Assembly: GCA_905221605.1 (NCBI GenBank)
Contig: CAJNDS010002527.1
Coordinates: 67,501 to 129,500 of the forward strand
Reading direction: 5' to 3'
Source: Symbiodinium natans
Taxonomy: Eukaryota; Sar; Dinophyceae; Suessiales; Symbiodiniaceae
Length of the DNA stretch: 62,000 bases
Shown here: positions 11,827 through 22,000 of the stretch, piece by piece
Numbering within the stretch: position 1 is the first letter of the stretch
Layout of the letters: every line of letters starts with the position of its first letter
Notes under the pieces: generated by a model
Told to the model about the DNA's origin: nothing
What the model saw: the letters and a program-made list of their open reading frames with translations, nothing else
Database searches by the model: none
Made by a program: the position numbers and the translations under genes

Positions 11827-11861
11827 CGTCGTCGTCGTCGTCGTCGTAGTAGTAGTAGTAG
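11791..11861. repeat. (AGT)n(CGT)n(AGT)n trinucleotide repeat
   Basis: About 12 AGT, 7 CGT, then 5 AGT units; the middle block differs by a uniform A-to-C change. A looser relative lies at 47771-47830. Confidence 0.9.
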
Positions 11862-11939
11862 GAGAGAACCCTTCTTAGGGTTATAGTGCTTCGGGTTTTG
11901 TAACCGTTACCCCTCCAGAAAGCTCACTTTTTTATAAGC

Positions 11940-12521
11940 TTGGTAGCCCAGTGGTGCCCTTTTGGTTGAAGCTTCCCTTATATCGTGACCAACCCAAAAA
12001 AGGGTGCTCTTATTCTTAGTTGTAGAGTAGGCAATCTTTAACCTTTTTGGGGCAATATAATCCCCTTATAATCCCAAAGGTGAGCCTTTAGTTCCCCTAG
12101 GTACGAGGACGTTAACATAGCTGTGCTGGTGGAATCCGCTTCGGGCTCCAACGGCGTGGGCACAACGGGGGGCCTCCTGCCTCTGGCACAAGCGACTTAG
12201 AAGACCTCCGGCTTCTGAGCTTCTGGTGCAAGCAATGGGTCGAGTGCTGCGCTACCTCCCTGTACCAAAATCCTATGATGCCGGCAAAGTACAGAGAAAC
12301 CTTGCTTCGATGGGTGCTTCTGCAGATGTGGTCCGCGAGAGTGGAGGCTACGGCAGCATCGACGTTGATGATGCTTGGGCAACGGCAGTGGAGAGCAGAA
12401 TCTCCTTCTTGCAGTGCGCGGATCCGGGTGATGAAACCACGGGGCGACAGAGACGCCGCACTTCCTAAAGCTTTAGGTACTGGACAACTAGGCATTCTAA
12501 GATGGTTACTGGGCTACGAAG
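11940..12521. mobile_element. TAGCCC-family element split by a 0.5-kb ORF-bearing insert
   Basis: Left part 11940-12015 (TTGGTAGCCCAGTGGTGCCC onward) and right end 12501-12521 (GATGGTTACTGGGCTACGAAG) match a typical 110-bp copy; between them lie about 485 extra bases with open frames. Either a later insertion or a captured gene piece. Confidence 0.6.
12226..12468 (+). CDS. Hypothetical 80-aa ORF inside a split TIR element
   Basis: Starts MQAMGRVLRYLPVPKSYD and has no similarity I recognise. It lies within about 480 bases that separate the two halves of a TAGCCC-type inverted-repeat element (11940-12015 and 12501-12521). GC-rich and unlike the surrounding heptamer DNA; overlapping frames are also open, so it may be a captured gene fragment and not a gene. 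Confidence 0.3.
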   Translation: MQAMGRVLRYLPVPKSYDAGKVQRNLASMGASADVVRESGGYGSIDVDDAWATAVESRISFLQCADPGDETTGRQRRRTS

Positions 12522-12566
12522 TAAGTCCCCCGGAAGATGTCGCCTTGACTTCCTGAGGCTCGGAAG

Positions 12567-12605
12567 ATGCGCGCCCGGCGGAAGGCGCAGGAGCTGCGGC
12601 TTGAG
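12567..12605 (+). CDS. Candidate short exon (MRARRKAQELRLE)
   Basis: Acceptor CTCGGAAG; the frame MRARRKAQELRLE meets TAG at once, just ahead of a TTTAGGG tract. Either a terminal exon or an internal exon read in another frame. Confidence 0.35.
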
Positions 12606-12788
12606 TAGTTTCAGGGTTTAGGGTTTAGGGCTAGGGTTTAGGGTTTAGAGGTTCGGGGTTAGGGGTTGGGGGTTGGGGTTTAGGGTTCAGGGTTTAGGGT
12701 TTCGGGTTTGGGAGGGTTTACGGCAACCCTGCACACCCCAAGCCCTACAAAGGCGCTGCGCTGATTCAAGCTGCGGGTCCCGTTTCAG

Positions 12789-12824
12789 ATGCGCCGGCTT
12801 TGCAGAGAGCATTGCGGAGTTCAG
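12789..12824 (+). CDS. Weak candidate micro-exon with reversed flanks
   Basis: TTTCAG acceptor, 36 open nt (MRRLCREHCGVQ), then GAGCCC. It is unusual in having TTTAGGG to the left and CCCTAAA to the right. The minus strand of 12740-12824 is also open (LNSAMLSAKPAHLKR), so strand is uncertain. Confidence 0.25.
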
Positions 12825-12980
12825 GAGCCCTAAACCCTAAACCCCAAACCCTAAACCCCAAACCCTAAACCCTAAACTCCCTAAACCCTAAACCCCAAAC
12901 CCTAACCCTAAACCCTAAACCCCAAACCCCAAACCTGATATTAAACCCTAAACCTTAAACCCTGAACCCTAAACCCTGCA

Positions 12981-13036
12981 AACGGCGATCGGGTGCTGGC
13001 TTCGAGCTCGGGCCCAGCTCTGCGTCCTCATTTAGG
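12981..13036 (+). CDS. Weak candidate exon (NGDRVLASSSGPALRP)
   Basis: Sits exactly between a CCCTAAA tract and a TTTAGGG tract and is open, but no AG acceptor precedes it. Kept because of its position and GC-rich third positions. Confidence 0.3.
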
Positions 13037-13128
13037 GTTTAGGGTTTAGGGTTTAGGGTTTAGGGTTTAGGGTTTGTTTAGGGTTTAGGGTTTAGGGTTT
13101 AGGGTTTAGGGTTTAGGGTTTAGGGTTA
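13033..13128. repeat. (TTTAGGG)n tract
   Basis: About 13 heptamers with one TTTG break near 13075. G-rich strand on plus. Confidence 0.95.
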
Positions 13129-13402
13129 TTTAGGGACCCCCCGGTTCAAGGGGGATGGCATGGCCCCACAGGTAACATGGTTCGTCTTCTATAGAGTTTA
13201 GGGTTTTGGATGAGGGTTTAGGGTTTCTCTAACTTAGGATCCCCTTTTGGGGCGCTCCAAATACGAGGGGCCGCCTTTACAAGGACCCCAAGAGGGTGCA
13301 CTATTTAGAGAACTCGCCACATGTAGGATGGCCTTTAAAGCCCTCTGAAAGAAGGGTTTAGGGTTTAGGGTTTAGGGTTTAGGATTTAGGGTTTAGGGTT
13401 TA

Positions 13403-13733
13403 GACCCTAAAGCCCTATGAAAGTATTCCTAAATATGATCCTCTTACACCGAAGTAGGGAAACCTAATATGACATGTCTGTAGCTAGCCACTAAGTTGCT
13501 AGGACCCAGAGTAGGCCCTTATTTTTGTTTTTAGGGTTGAGGTTCCCTTTTAGAAGCCCCGCTTGAAACAAAGAAGTTAGCTTTGGTGTGTTGCTACGTT
13601 CTCTGCGCTGGTATCTTTGCTAGGTAGGCCCTTGGGATATGTCATTATGTTTCCCTACTTGGGTGCAAGAGGATCATATCTAGGAGTTTTTTGTTTTTTT
13701 TTTTTCAGAGGGCTTTTGAGGGCTTTAGTGTCT
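13403..13733. mobile_element. Long-TIR element (GATCATATCTAGGAG family)
   Basis: 13424-13475 is repeated in inverse at 13637-13688 (both hold GATCCTCTT/AAGAGGATC and GTAGGGAAAC/GTTTCCCTAC). The outer parts AAAGCCCT also pair. Partial copies of one arm lie at 35612-35690 and near 44263. Interior not coding. Confidence 0.58.
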
Positions 13734-13767
13734 AAACCCTATATAAACCTCAAACCCTAGTTTGCAG

Positions 13768-13838
13768 CTGCAGGAGATGTATTTGGCATGTCGGAAGCGA
13801 TCTGACACCGTGTCGGGAGCCTCAGACATGGAGCGCAG
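13768..13838 (+). CDS. Candidate coding exon with canonical borders
   Basis: Acceptor GTTTGCAG, donor CAG/GTCTAG. 71 nt open: LQEMYLACRKRSDTVSG then ASDMER. CCCTAAA remnants precede it and (TTAGGGG)n follows. Confidence 0.6.
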
Positions 13839-14273
13839 GTCTAGTTTAGTTGTCAAGGCTTAGGGGTTAGGGGTTAGGGGTTAGGGGTTAGGGTTTAGGG
13901 TTTAGGGTTTAGGGTTTAGGGTTGAGGGTTTAGGGTTTAGGGTACTCCCTAAGAAGGCAAAGCCCTCCTCAATTACCCCCTTTACAGTAAGCCTACAGCA
14001 TCTCCGTGTCCCTGAACAGCCTATATGTCCCCACACCCAACAAAAGGGCTGGAACATTCCAGTTCCACACTTCCCATAGCTTCCAAGAGGACTCTCCAGA
14101 ACTGTATCTCATGTTGAAACCTCGTCAGCCCCTAAACCCTACATCCCTAAACCCAAAACCCTACACCCCAAACCCTAAACCCGAAACCTAAAGCGTTTGA
14201 ACCGCCACCCAATCGCTGCGCCTTGTCGGCTTCTTTTGGGGGGGTGAGCGACTCCTGGACACCCGCCCTGCAG

Positions 14274-14318
14274 CTCGGCAGCAAGGGAGGGGAGCTGTTC
14301 CCTTCTGTTTTTGGTGAA
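14274..14318 (+). CDS. Candidate coding exon (LGSKGGELFPSVFGE)
   Basis: Acceptor GCCCTGCAG, donor GTGTTAGG. 45 nt, 15 whole codons, phase-compatible with the exon at 14430. Unrecognised. Confidence 0.45.
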
Positions 14319-14429
14319 GTGTTAGGGCCCTAAACCCTAAACCCTAAACCCTTAACCCTAAACCCTAAACCCAAAACCCTAAACCCTAAAAGTTTTTGAA
14401 CTGAACCCCTAAACCTAAACCCTAAACAG

Positions 14430-14505
14430 GTCCCACGTGGCGCGGCTCACGTTCTACCCCTTCTATTAGCCTCTGCGACCGAAACGATGGCTGCTGCGCT
14501 GCGAG
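14430..14505 (+). CDS. Candidate coding exon (VPRGAAHVLPLLLASATE)
   Basis: Acceptor CCTAAACAG, where the heptamer tract itself becomes the splice site; donor GTGTGC. 76 nt leaving one base, which fits the exon at 15461. Hydrophobic centre. Confidence 0.5.
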
Positions 14506-14548
14506 GTGTGCAGCGGAGTGGTAGTGGGGTTTTATAGGTTAGGAAGAG

Positions 14549-14643
14549 GCCCCCCATAATATACTAACAGCTCTTTAAACGGATTGTCATAGGGGGGTGT
14601 TCTAATCCCTACTTCGGACTGTTCGTGTAAGGAAGAACATCCC
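14549..14643. mobile_element. GGGATGTTCC-family element, degenerate
   Basis: Contains ATACTAACAG, a GGGGGTGTTCTAATCCCTA core and GAAGAACATCCC at the right end. Weak but recognisable. Confidence 0.38.
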
Positions 14644-15321
14644 TAATTTCTTAGGGTGTAGGGCTCCAAATAAGGTCCCCTGATTTTTCGACCCCTGTGA
14701 AAAGCCCTTGGAAACCACTTATGGCATACAAGCTTGTGCCAAGGGCTCAGGATGTAGGCTTGGGGCTTAGGGTGTTATTGGGTCTTGGGCTTAGGATTAG
14801 GTTTTAGGGCTTGGGGTGAGAGTATGACTCCCTTGATAGGGCTTAGGGCTTAGGATTTGGGGTTCAGGGTTTCGGGTTTAGGGTTTGGGGTTTCTGGCTT
14901 TGGGGTTTAGGGTTGGGGGGTTAGGGTGCAAGGTTTAGTGGCGTTGCGGGCGTAGGGCTCATAGGGTCGAGGCTTTTTGTTCCGGACTTCGTCAGAAGAT
15001 GCTCCCGTCCTCTCCCCCCGCACCTCCAAGGCAACAGCTCAAGGATTTAAATTGTTTTGCAAGGTTTAAGTTTATAAGGTTTTACACGGTTGCGTAAGGT
15101 TTGCCGGTTGACAGGGTTTGTGGGATTTACGGTTTACAGGGCTTAGGGTTTACAGTTTAGAACGTTTAGGGTTTGTAGGGTGGCTTACCAAAAACCCGAA
15201 GCCCTATGCCTCTTACCTCAATATGGACCCCTATTTGGGGAACCGCTACATATGCCCAAGACAACCCAAGGGCTCATACTTCAGAACCCTTTACAGAAGG
15301 TCAGGGACCACGTCCAGGGAC

Positions 15322-15412
15322 CCTAAACCCTAAACCCTAAACCCTAAACCCTAAACCCTAAACCCTAAACCCTAAACCCTAAACCCTAAACCCTAAACCC
15401 TAAACCCTAAAC
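15322..15412. repeat. (CCCTAAA)n tract
   Basis: About 13 perfect units leading toward the candidate exon at 15461. Confidence 0.95.
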
Positions 15413-15460
15413 CCATCCGCTAGTAGACTCCCTTAGGATGCCCTAAGCCCTGCGCCGCAG

Positions 15461-15521
15461 CTTGCGTGGCCTTCGCCATCCTCACCTCTGTGCGGGCCGA
15501 GGAGGAGCTCATGGGTGTCTT
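15461..15521 (+). CDS. Candidate coding exon (CVAFAILTSVRAEEELMG)
   Basis: Acceptor GCGCCGCAG, donor GTTTAGGG. 61 nt; joins in phase to 14505, giving A-CVAFAILTSVRAEEELMG. Hydrophobic then acidic helix. Last plus-strand exon before the retrotransposon. Confidence 0.55.
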
Positions 15522-15720
15522 GTTTAGGGTTTAGGGTTTAGGGTTTAGGGTTTAGGGCTTAGGGTTTAGGGTTTAGGGTTTAGGGTGTAGGGTGCAGGGT
15601 GTAGGGTGTAGGGTTTAGGGTTTAGGGTAGGGTTTAGGGTCTCTTGAAGCAGGTGTAGGGTTTAGGGTTCAGGGCTTCGGGCTTAGGGTTTGGGGCTTCG
15701 GGCTTAGGGTTCAGAGTTTG
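15522..15720. repeat. (TTTAGGG)n tract with variants
   Basis: Begins right at the donor of the 15461 exon; later units vary (GTGTAGGG, CTTCGGGCTTAGGG). The retrotransposon begins 40 bases further on. Confidence 0.93.
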
Positions 15721-15755
15721 AGGGTTAAGTTCAGGGTTCACCTGGGCCTAGGAGT

Positions 15756-15760
15756 ATTTT
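15756..15760. repeat. Target-site duplication, left copy (ATTTT)
   Basis: Five bases, ATTTT, directly abut the TG end of the left LTR and recur at 22906-22910 right after the CA end of the right LTR. Five bases is the usual duplication length for copia integrases. Confidence 0.85.
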
Positions 15761-15918
15761 TGAAAACGCAAAAGGACTTTTCCACACACACTCAGAGCCT
15801 GTGAACGGGTACGATCCTTTCAATGCAATGCAACTGCTGGCATCTGCAAAGGGAAAATAAAGTCGGGCAAAATGCTCACTAACAAAACGGGGCTGAGGGA
15901 AGAGGTCAAGTTTCTTCA
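15761..15918 (-). repeat. 3' LTR of the copia element
   Basis: 158 bp, TG...CA ends on both strands, identical by eye to the repeat at 22748-22905. On the minus strand this is the downstream LTR. It is short for a copia LTR. I recognise no TATA box or polyadenylation signal with confidence. Confidence 0.93.
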
Positions 15919-15926
15919 CCCCGCCT
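15919..15926 (-). promoter_or_regulatory. Short polypurine-type tract next to the 3' LTR
   Basis: On the minus strand AGGCGGGG directly precedes the 3' LTR, where plus-strand DNA synthesis would be primed. It is short and holds one C, so the call rests mostly on position. Confidence 0.45.
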
Positions 15927-16049
15927 GAGTGCTTTGAGCTCTTACTCATCAGCACTCACCGAAACTTTGAGAAACAAGAGCTACACAGCCTGTACTGCTT
16001 GAGGTTCCTACTGTTCTTCAAGTAACTGCAATCATGCAGGTGAAAGGCA
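15927..16049 (-). other. 3' untranslated part of the copia element
   Basis: About 120 nt between the polyprotein stop and the polypurine-type tract; no further gene or motif seen. Confidence 0.6.
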
Positions 16050-19000
16050 TCACACATACTTGGGAACGTCTTCAAGTTCAGGGCTCGGCTCAGCCGCTGC
16101 AGTCAGATCTGCAATCTGTGAATCCTTCTCTTTCATCGCAGCATGAAGAACTGCAATCTCGTTCTTTGCAACCCAAATAACCAGTAGCAACCCAAAGCAA
16201 AGCCATGTATCGAACCATGTCTCTTGCACCATAGCCATCATCGTGAGAACAATGACAAGCACATTCAATGCCATCTGCTCTCCGCTCACCGCAAAGCTGA
16301 TCTTTGCGACATCAACTTCAAGGGCTTTGAACAGGCTCAAGGCTCTGAAGGTCATACCACCGGTGAAGCAAACCAAAGCGCAGAAGAAAAGCACTTTCGT
16401 GGTTGAAGTCGGCATTGTTTCAAGTCCAAGTGTACCTTGAGGAAGGGATGTCAACAATGCAATCATGAGAGTCTGCTTGATGTTCGAAGTTTTGATCACT
16501 CGGTGCACGCGCTCTCGGACGAGATTCTTCAGATAGATCTCTTCGTACTCCTCCTGGCCTATGGGCTCAAGGGTTGAACCCGAAACAAAGCCATGCAAGA
16601 AGAGTAAACCTCGCAATCTCGTAGAGCTCAAGGATTTGGTTGAAAGGTCGCCTAGGTTTAAGGCGGTAGGCACCGCCAGAAGCCTCACCAACTTCTGCTG
16701 CACCCAACTCTGCAACCAAAGCAGTCGGCCTTGGATATGTTTGGCGCGCCCCACGCCCTGTCTGTGTCCAAACTGCCTGGCGGCAGCATTGTCTAGGCGC
16801 ACAACGAGAATGCAATCCTCGCAAGTGAGAAACCGAATCACCGCCTGCAAATATACACCCTGGCATGTCGAAGATATAGCAGCATACCATTCACTCTCCA
16901 TGCTAGATAGTGACACAACCTTCTGTGTCCTACAACTGTGGTATACGCATGCTCCATCAAATGTATAACTTGCAGACCCAATCGATCGTCTATGCTTCTT
17001 GTTACCTGACCAATCCGCATCGCTGTACACCTCTAGCAGGTGGGAGCCACCCGCGTTCGGGGATAAGATGCTGGTACCAGGTGGACCCGGTTTAACCAAT
17101 GTTGCATAATCTTGTGTTGTGACCAAATATTGCACCATTCTGATTGCACATCTCCACGCCAACTCTGTAGGGTTTTGCATGTAGGCACTGAGCATTCGAA
17201 CAGCAAAACAGACGTCATACCGATCTGCCGATATGTACAGCCCAATGCCAACGGCAGACCGAAACTTGCTAGCCTTTGCCTCGTCAAGCGCGGGGGACGT
17301 GTCAGCGCCCAAGAGGTCCGGATGGCAAGGTGACTTGTGCTTCCACGAATGACTGTAATTAACACCCAATGTCTCGGCCATCTGCTTGATGTACGATTTG
17401 GGCATCTCAATCAAAATACCATGCTCTGTGATCGTGTGCTTTCGTTTCAAGAAATCAAACGTGTCTCCAACTTGCATAGCCACTTCGTATGTGCACTCGA
17501 ACCTTGATTTTATCAGAGGCAAGAAAGCACTGTGGATCCAGGTTAAAGGAGCTAAAGTCAATGAGTCATCAACATGCACCATGGCTGGCCCGTGTTCTGT
17601 TCTTAAAACAGCAGGGCACTCGAGGCATTGTTCCACTTGCAAATTCGCTCTGAGAAAGTCGATATAGTGGCTGAACCACCGCTGGGACCCGTTTCTTTGC
17701 CCCGGAATCATCTTCTCGAACACAAAGCTGTAACGGAGATCACCGTCGTAGTCTGATGGCAGGCCACACATCAGCGGTTCTTCCTGACATACTTCCAAAT
17801 AAGCATCCTTGATATCCAGCGCAAGTAGAGCATACTGCTCACCAGGCTTTGACTGTGACCACGAAACGAATAGAGCAGGGAGAAGTCGAACGATATCTGT
17901 GGCGGTTGATGGTGAAAACAACCCTTCTTTATCAGCCTCTAACCACCGGAACTCCCTCGCTACCAGACGGCTACGTCTAAGAAACATAGCCTTTCCTCCT
18001 TTCTTCTTTCGCCGCCAAGTTCTAACAAACTTACTGCTGAGTCGCTTCATATCTGAACCCTCTTCGGAGGAAGAAGCTTGCCGAAGAACGCCTTTCTTGA
18101 GAAGACGATTCAGCTCGCAGTCGTCAGCGAGCCGATCTAAGCTCCAAAGCTCACTCTCACTCAGCTCAGGCTCACCATGGCCTGTGTCGGGGAACCATAA
18201 GGCTGAAGCATTTGACTCATCAGCAGTCCCCGCCTTCTCCTGAGTTCTGTCGCCCTGAGACAGTACATGATCCTGCCCAGGTTCGAACCCATCAATCTCG
18301 GTTTCATGAAAAGCATCAACACCCAGTTCACCACTAGCCTGGGCACTGTCAATCATCGAAACATACGTTGTGGCATCCTGCCACTCCGAGGCGTTGCGAT
18401 CAAGGAGGTCGTCATTGACATCGAACGAAAACTTGCCAAAAGTAACTGCTCTAATCCGAGGGGCCTTGCTTGCACGGGGATTGTCATCATCGCGTCCGAT
18501 CTCGTCAGCGAGCATCTCATCTTCCAGAATCGGACCAAGAGGCGGTAGCTCATGCTCTGGAGTTCCTGGCTGCGGGAAGGACAGCGCAGGATTCATGACC
18601 TCAGCTGCGGGCGTACGAGGAACGCCTGTTGCCGGCGCAACAGATGCAGGAGGCGCAACACTTCGCGCCAACGGCGGAGTACGGGGCGCAGCTTGCAGTG
18701 GATCATGCACAATTGGGCTCATCGGGGTAACTGCATTTCCTTCAGACAGATCAGGTGTGTACAAAGGGGTCCTGGCTGGAGTTGACGGAGGGTCTGAGGC
18801 TGCTTCATCGAGAGCAGCGGAGTTCTCAATCACTGGAACAGCAGGAACAGTAGGCGTCGCAGGCGTCTGAGGCTTCCTATACTTGGGCAGAGGAACAAAC
18901 CTAGTACCCACAACACCGCTGCTAAAATCCCAGGGCAACCCTTTCAGACCTTCAAACAGCGACTTGTCTTTGGACCATTCAAGGCCTGTCCTGCGAACAG

Positions 19001-22000
19001 ACCGGCACAAGCGAACACCAGTCTTCGAGGCAACGATGTACATGTCGTTGGAAACGCTTTTGCTGAGAAAGATGGAAAGTATCCACTTCGGGTTTCCCTT
19101 GCGTCTGGGAATCACTTGGGCATAGACTGGCTCTCCGAAAGGTACCAGCTTCCCACAGTAACGACTGTGGTGTGTTCTTTCGTACGCTGTCAGGCCACCG
19201 AGGACTCGGAACCGATTAAGGATCCAAGCTGAGTGAGTGAATGCCCAGCTAAAGAGCGGGTGAGCCACTCCGATGTCCAACGTCGACTTGGCGCGAACCA
19301 TGTCCAACAGTACATTGGCCAATGACCGCACTGAATGCACGGCCTTTTCCACGTAACCCTTGGCTTGGTGCGAACCAACAGGCGCATTGCGAACCACCGT
19401 GCGCAGGCCAAGCCGGTGGCGTGCTGCAACTACGACGTTCTGCAAACTCAAAGTGCGCAACTCAAGCTCAACATGCCCAAGGTTTTGACAAAAGCGCATC
19501 AGCTCAGCGCCAAGGTACCTCGCATCACCTTTCGATACGCAAGGCACACAAAGGATGGAGCCAGTGTCTGTGTCATGCGCAACTAAGCAACACAAGTTGT
19601 CGTCATTGCCGGGGCCAGCGGCCTCACTCGGCTCCTGAGGCTCTTGCATGTCGTATCCAGTGTACATGAAGTCGAACGACACCGACGGTATATCTCTCGG
19701 CCCTCGCTCCTTGAGTTCTTCATGCCTGTCTGGCATTGCCTTCATGACAGTGCAATGAGGGCACCAAGGCTGATAAGGAGTGTGCGTCACTTCATGGAGC
19801 CTTTGTTCAAGCAAACTAGGCACACGTGGCTGCGCCTGAACATGCGGGTCTCTAACAGCAAGGTTGGCCGCATCGTCCGCCAACTCCATCGAAAGTGACA
19901 AGCGCTGCCGCTCCACATATCCTTTCAACCGACTGAACAACTTCAAGCGAGAACCGGAGGTGGCAAGGCCAAGACTGCGACAACCAGCTCGCAGTGCATT
20001 CATGGCGCTTTGCACGGACAACCGAACTTCATCGACCACAACTTCTTCAGGCGGGCTTTCAACAGCGGGGGCAACTTCCTGTGCATCAGGCATCACAGGT
20101 TGCAAGACAGAATCTGGGCCACCTTCATGTAGCGGGCCGACACCAGCTTCGACCTCTTCTGATGCTTCAATCAGAGCATCCGGCACTTCAACATCGTCAT
20201 AAGCATCGGTGTCGCCCCAAAAGTTCGCAGCTGCTGCATCCGGAGGGCCTAAGTCACTCAACTCAAAGCGCCCGTCGCCGGCATCAAAGACACCAAACTC
20301 GGCTGTGGGCTCGGCGCTCGAGCTCATGACCACAATCATCTCACATGGGTTCGGAACGGCTTGGGCTTCGAGGTCGTCAAGCTCGGAAATGTCAACACAC
20401 TGCTCAAGCACAATCCAACGACCGGCCTGTCGGACAAGAGTCGTGCGAAACATCAAGCGATTTTCAGGGGTCATGTATGTTGGATCCACAAACCGCTCAC
20501 TCATGCCCCGCCAAGCCAAATGACCTGAAGCCATAATCTGCCAGCCAAAGGACATTGAGGAAAGGTCTTCAGACACATTTGCAGTGTACGCGCGCACATG
20601 CTGCTCGACATCTTCACCATCGATACGACGAATTACCGCATCAACAACCAGACTATGACCCTTAAACCCAACCGGAACCTCAATCGAGCCACGCTCATGG
20701 CACAGATGCAGGCCTTCTGAGTCCTTGGAAGGGAACCATCCTTGGTGGATAAGCCGGCCCATCGACAAGATGGGCTGAACAACGTCAGCCACGATGCATC
20801 GCTCCTTAATCAGGACAGGCTCCTGATCACGGGCTGTCAGGATGAACTCGACATTTCGTTCCTGATGGACCTTCATGGAACCGCCTTGCGCATCTTGAAC
20901 TGACATCGGCCGGGATCTAGCAGCTTTACCCGAAGTGCAGAAGCTTCTAGGGAGGCACGAAAGGTCTGCACCACTGTCCAGGATGACTCTAGAATGTCGA
21001 CTCTGCTGGCTGCTGACTGCGCAAACACTGAAAGGCTCAGACATGGGCTCAAGGTGCTGGCCTCGACTCGGGGAATCTGACGATCCCTCGGCACTCGGGT
21101 CACACAAGCCTGGACAAAGAACCCAGTCTGAATCGTCATCTGAGCTGGACATGTCATAATGAGGCACAGCTGTGACCATGTGAACTGAGTTTCCGGAGAA
21201 CGCGAGGCCTGTCATGTCGAAAGACCGAAGCTCAATTCGACGAACGCTCGGAGCAGCATTAGATGCAGAACTGCTAGGCGCAACAGTAGGGGCGGCTTCT
21301 GAGGAGGCAGGCTGTTGGGCAACCTGGGCAACGGAAGGCCTCCAGCAATCTCGCGCATAGTGGCCTTTTCGGCCGCAGTTGTGGCACGTGACACTCTGCA
21401 TACTTCCTTTAGGGTTTTGGGTTTGGCCTCCTTTGCCTGAACCTTGTGCATATGCTTGCTGGCCTTTGTTCTTGTCCCACTTGCCTTTGCCTTTGCCTTT
21501 GTCCTTGCCCTTGTTGCTGTCCCACTTGCCTTTGCCTTTACCTTTGTCCTTGCCTCTGTTGCCTTTGGCTTTGGGGCCTTTTGTAACAGCATCCACATCC
21601 ATAGGCGCAGGGCCATTAGGGTCATTAGGGTGCACTTTAGGGTCGGTAAGGCCATAGCTCTGGGCCACTGAATGGCTCCAGCGCTGCTGCGCTGCATCCC
21701 AACGCAGGACCAAAGCTCTGACTTCATCATAAGTCGTGGTGTCAGTGACAAGAACATTCACATGCTGACGAAGTTGCCCTGTGACCCATCGCAAAACAGC
21801 CGCAATCTTGGTATCTTCTGTAAGGCCGCCGCGCTGCAAAGTTTCATACTCATTCATTGCAGCTTCAAGCTTTAAAAGTTGCTGTGCAATACCATGCTTG
21901 TTCTCGAAAGTAGGCCAAGAATTGATGGCTTGCAAAAGGGCTAAGGCTCTTGTACGATTGCTCGGCATCAAATCGGCAGAAATACTTCGGTATCCCTCAA

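Noticed and set aside
18370-18870. 166-aa Ser/Gly/Ala-rich ORF as an accessory gene
   Set aside because: It lies fully within the polyprotein linker between integrase and reverse transcriptase, on the opposite strand.
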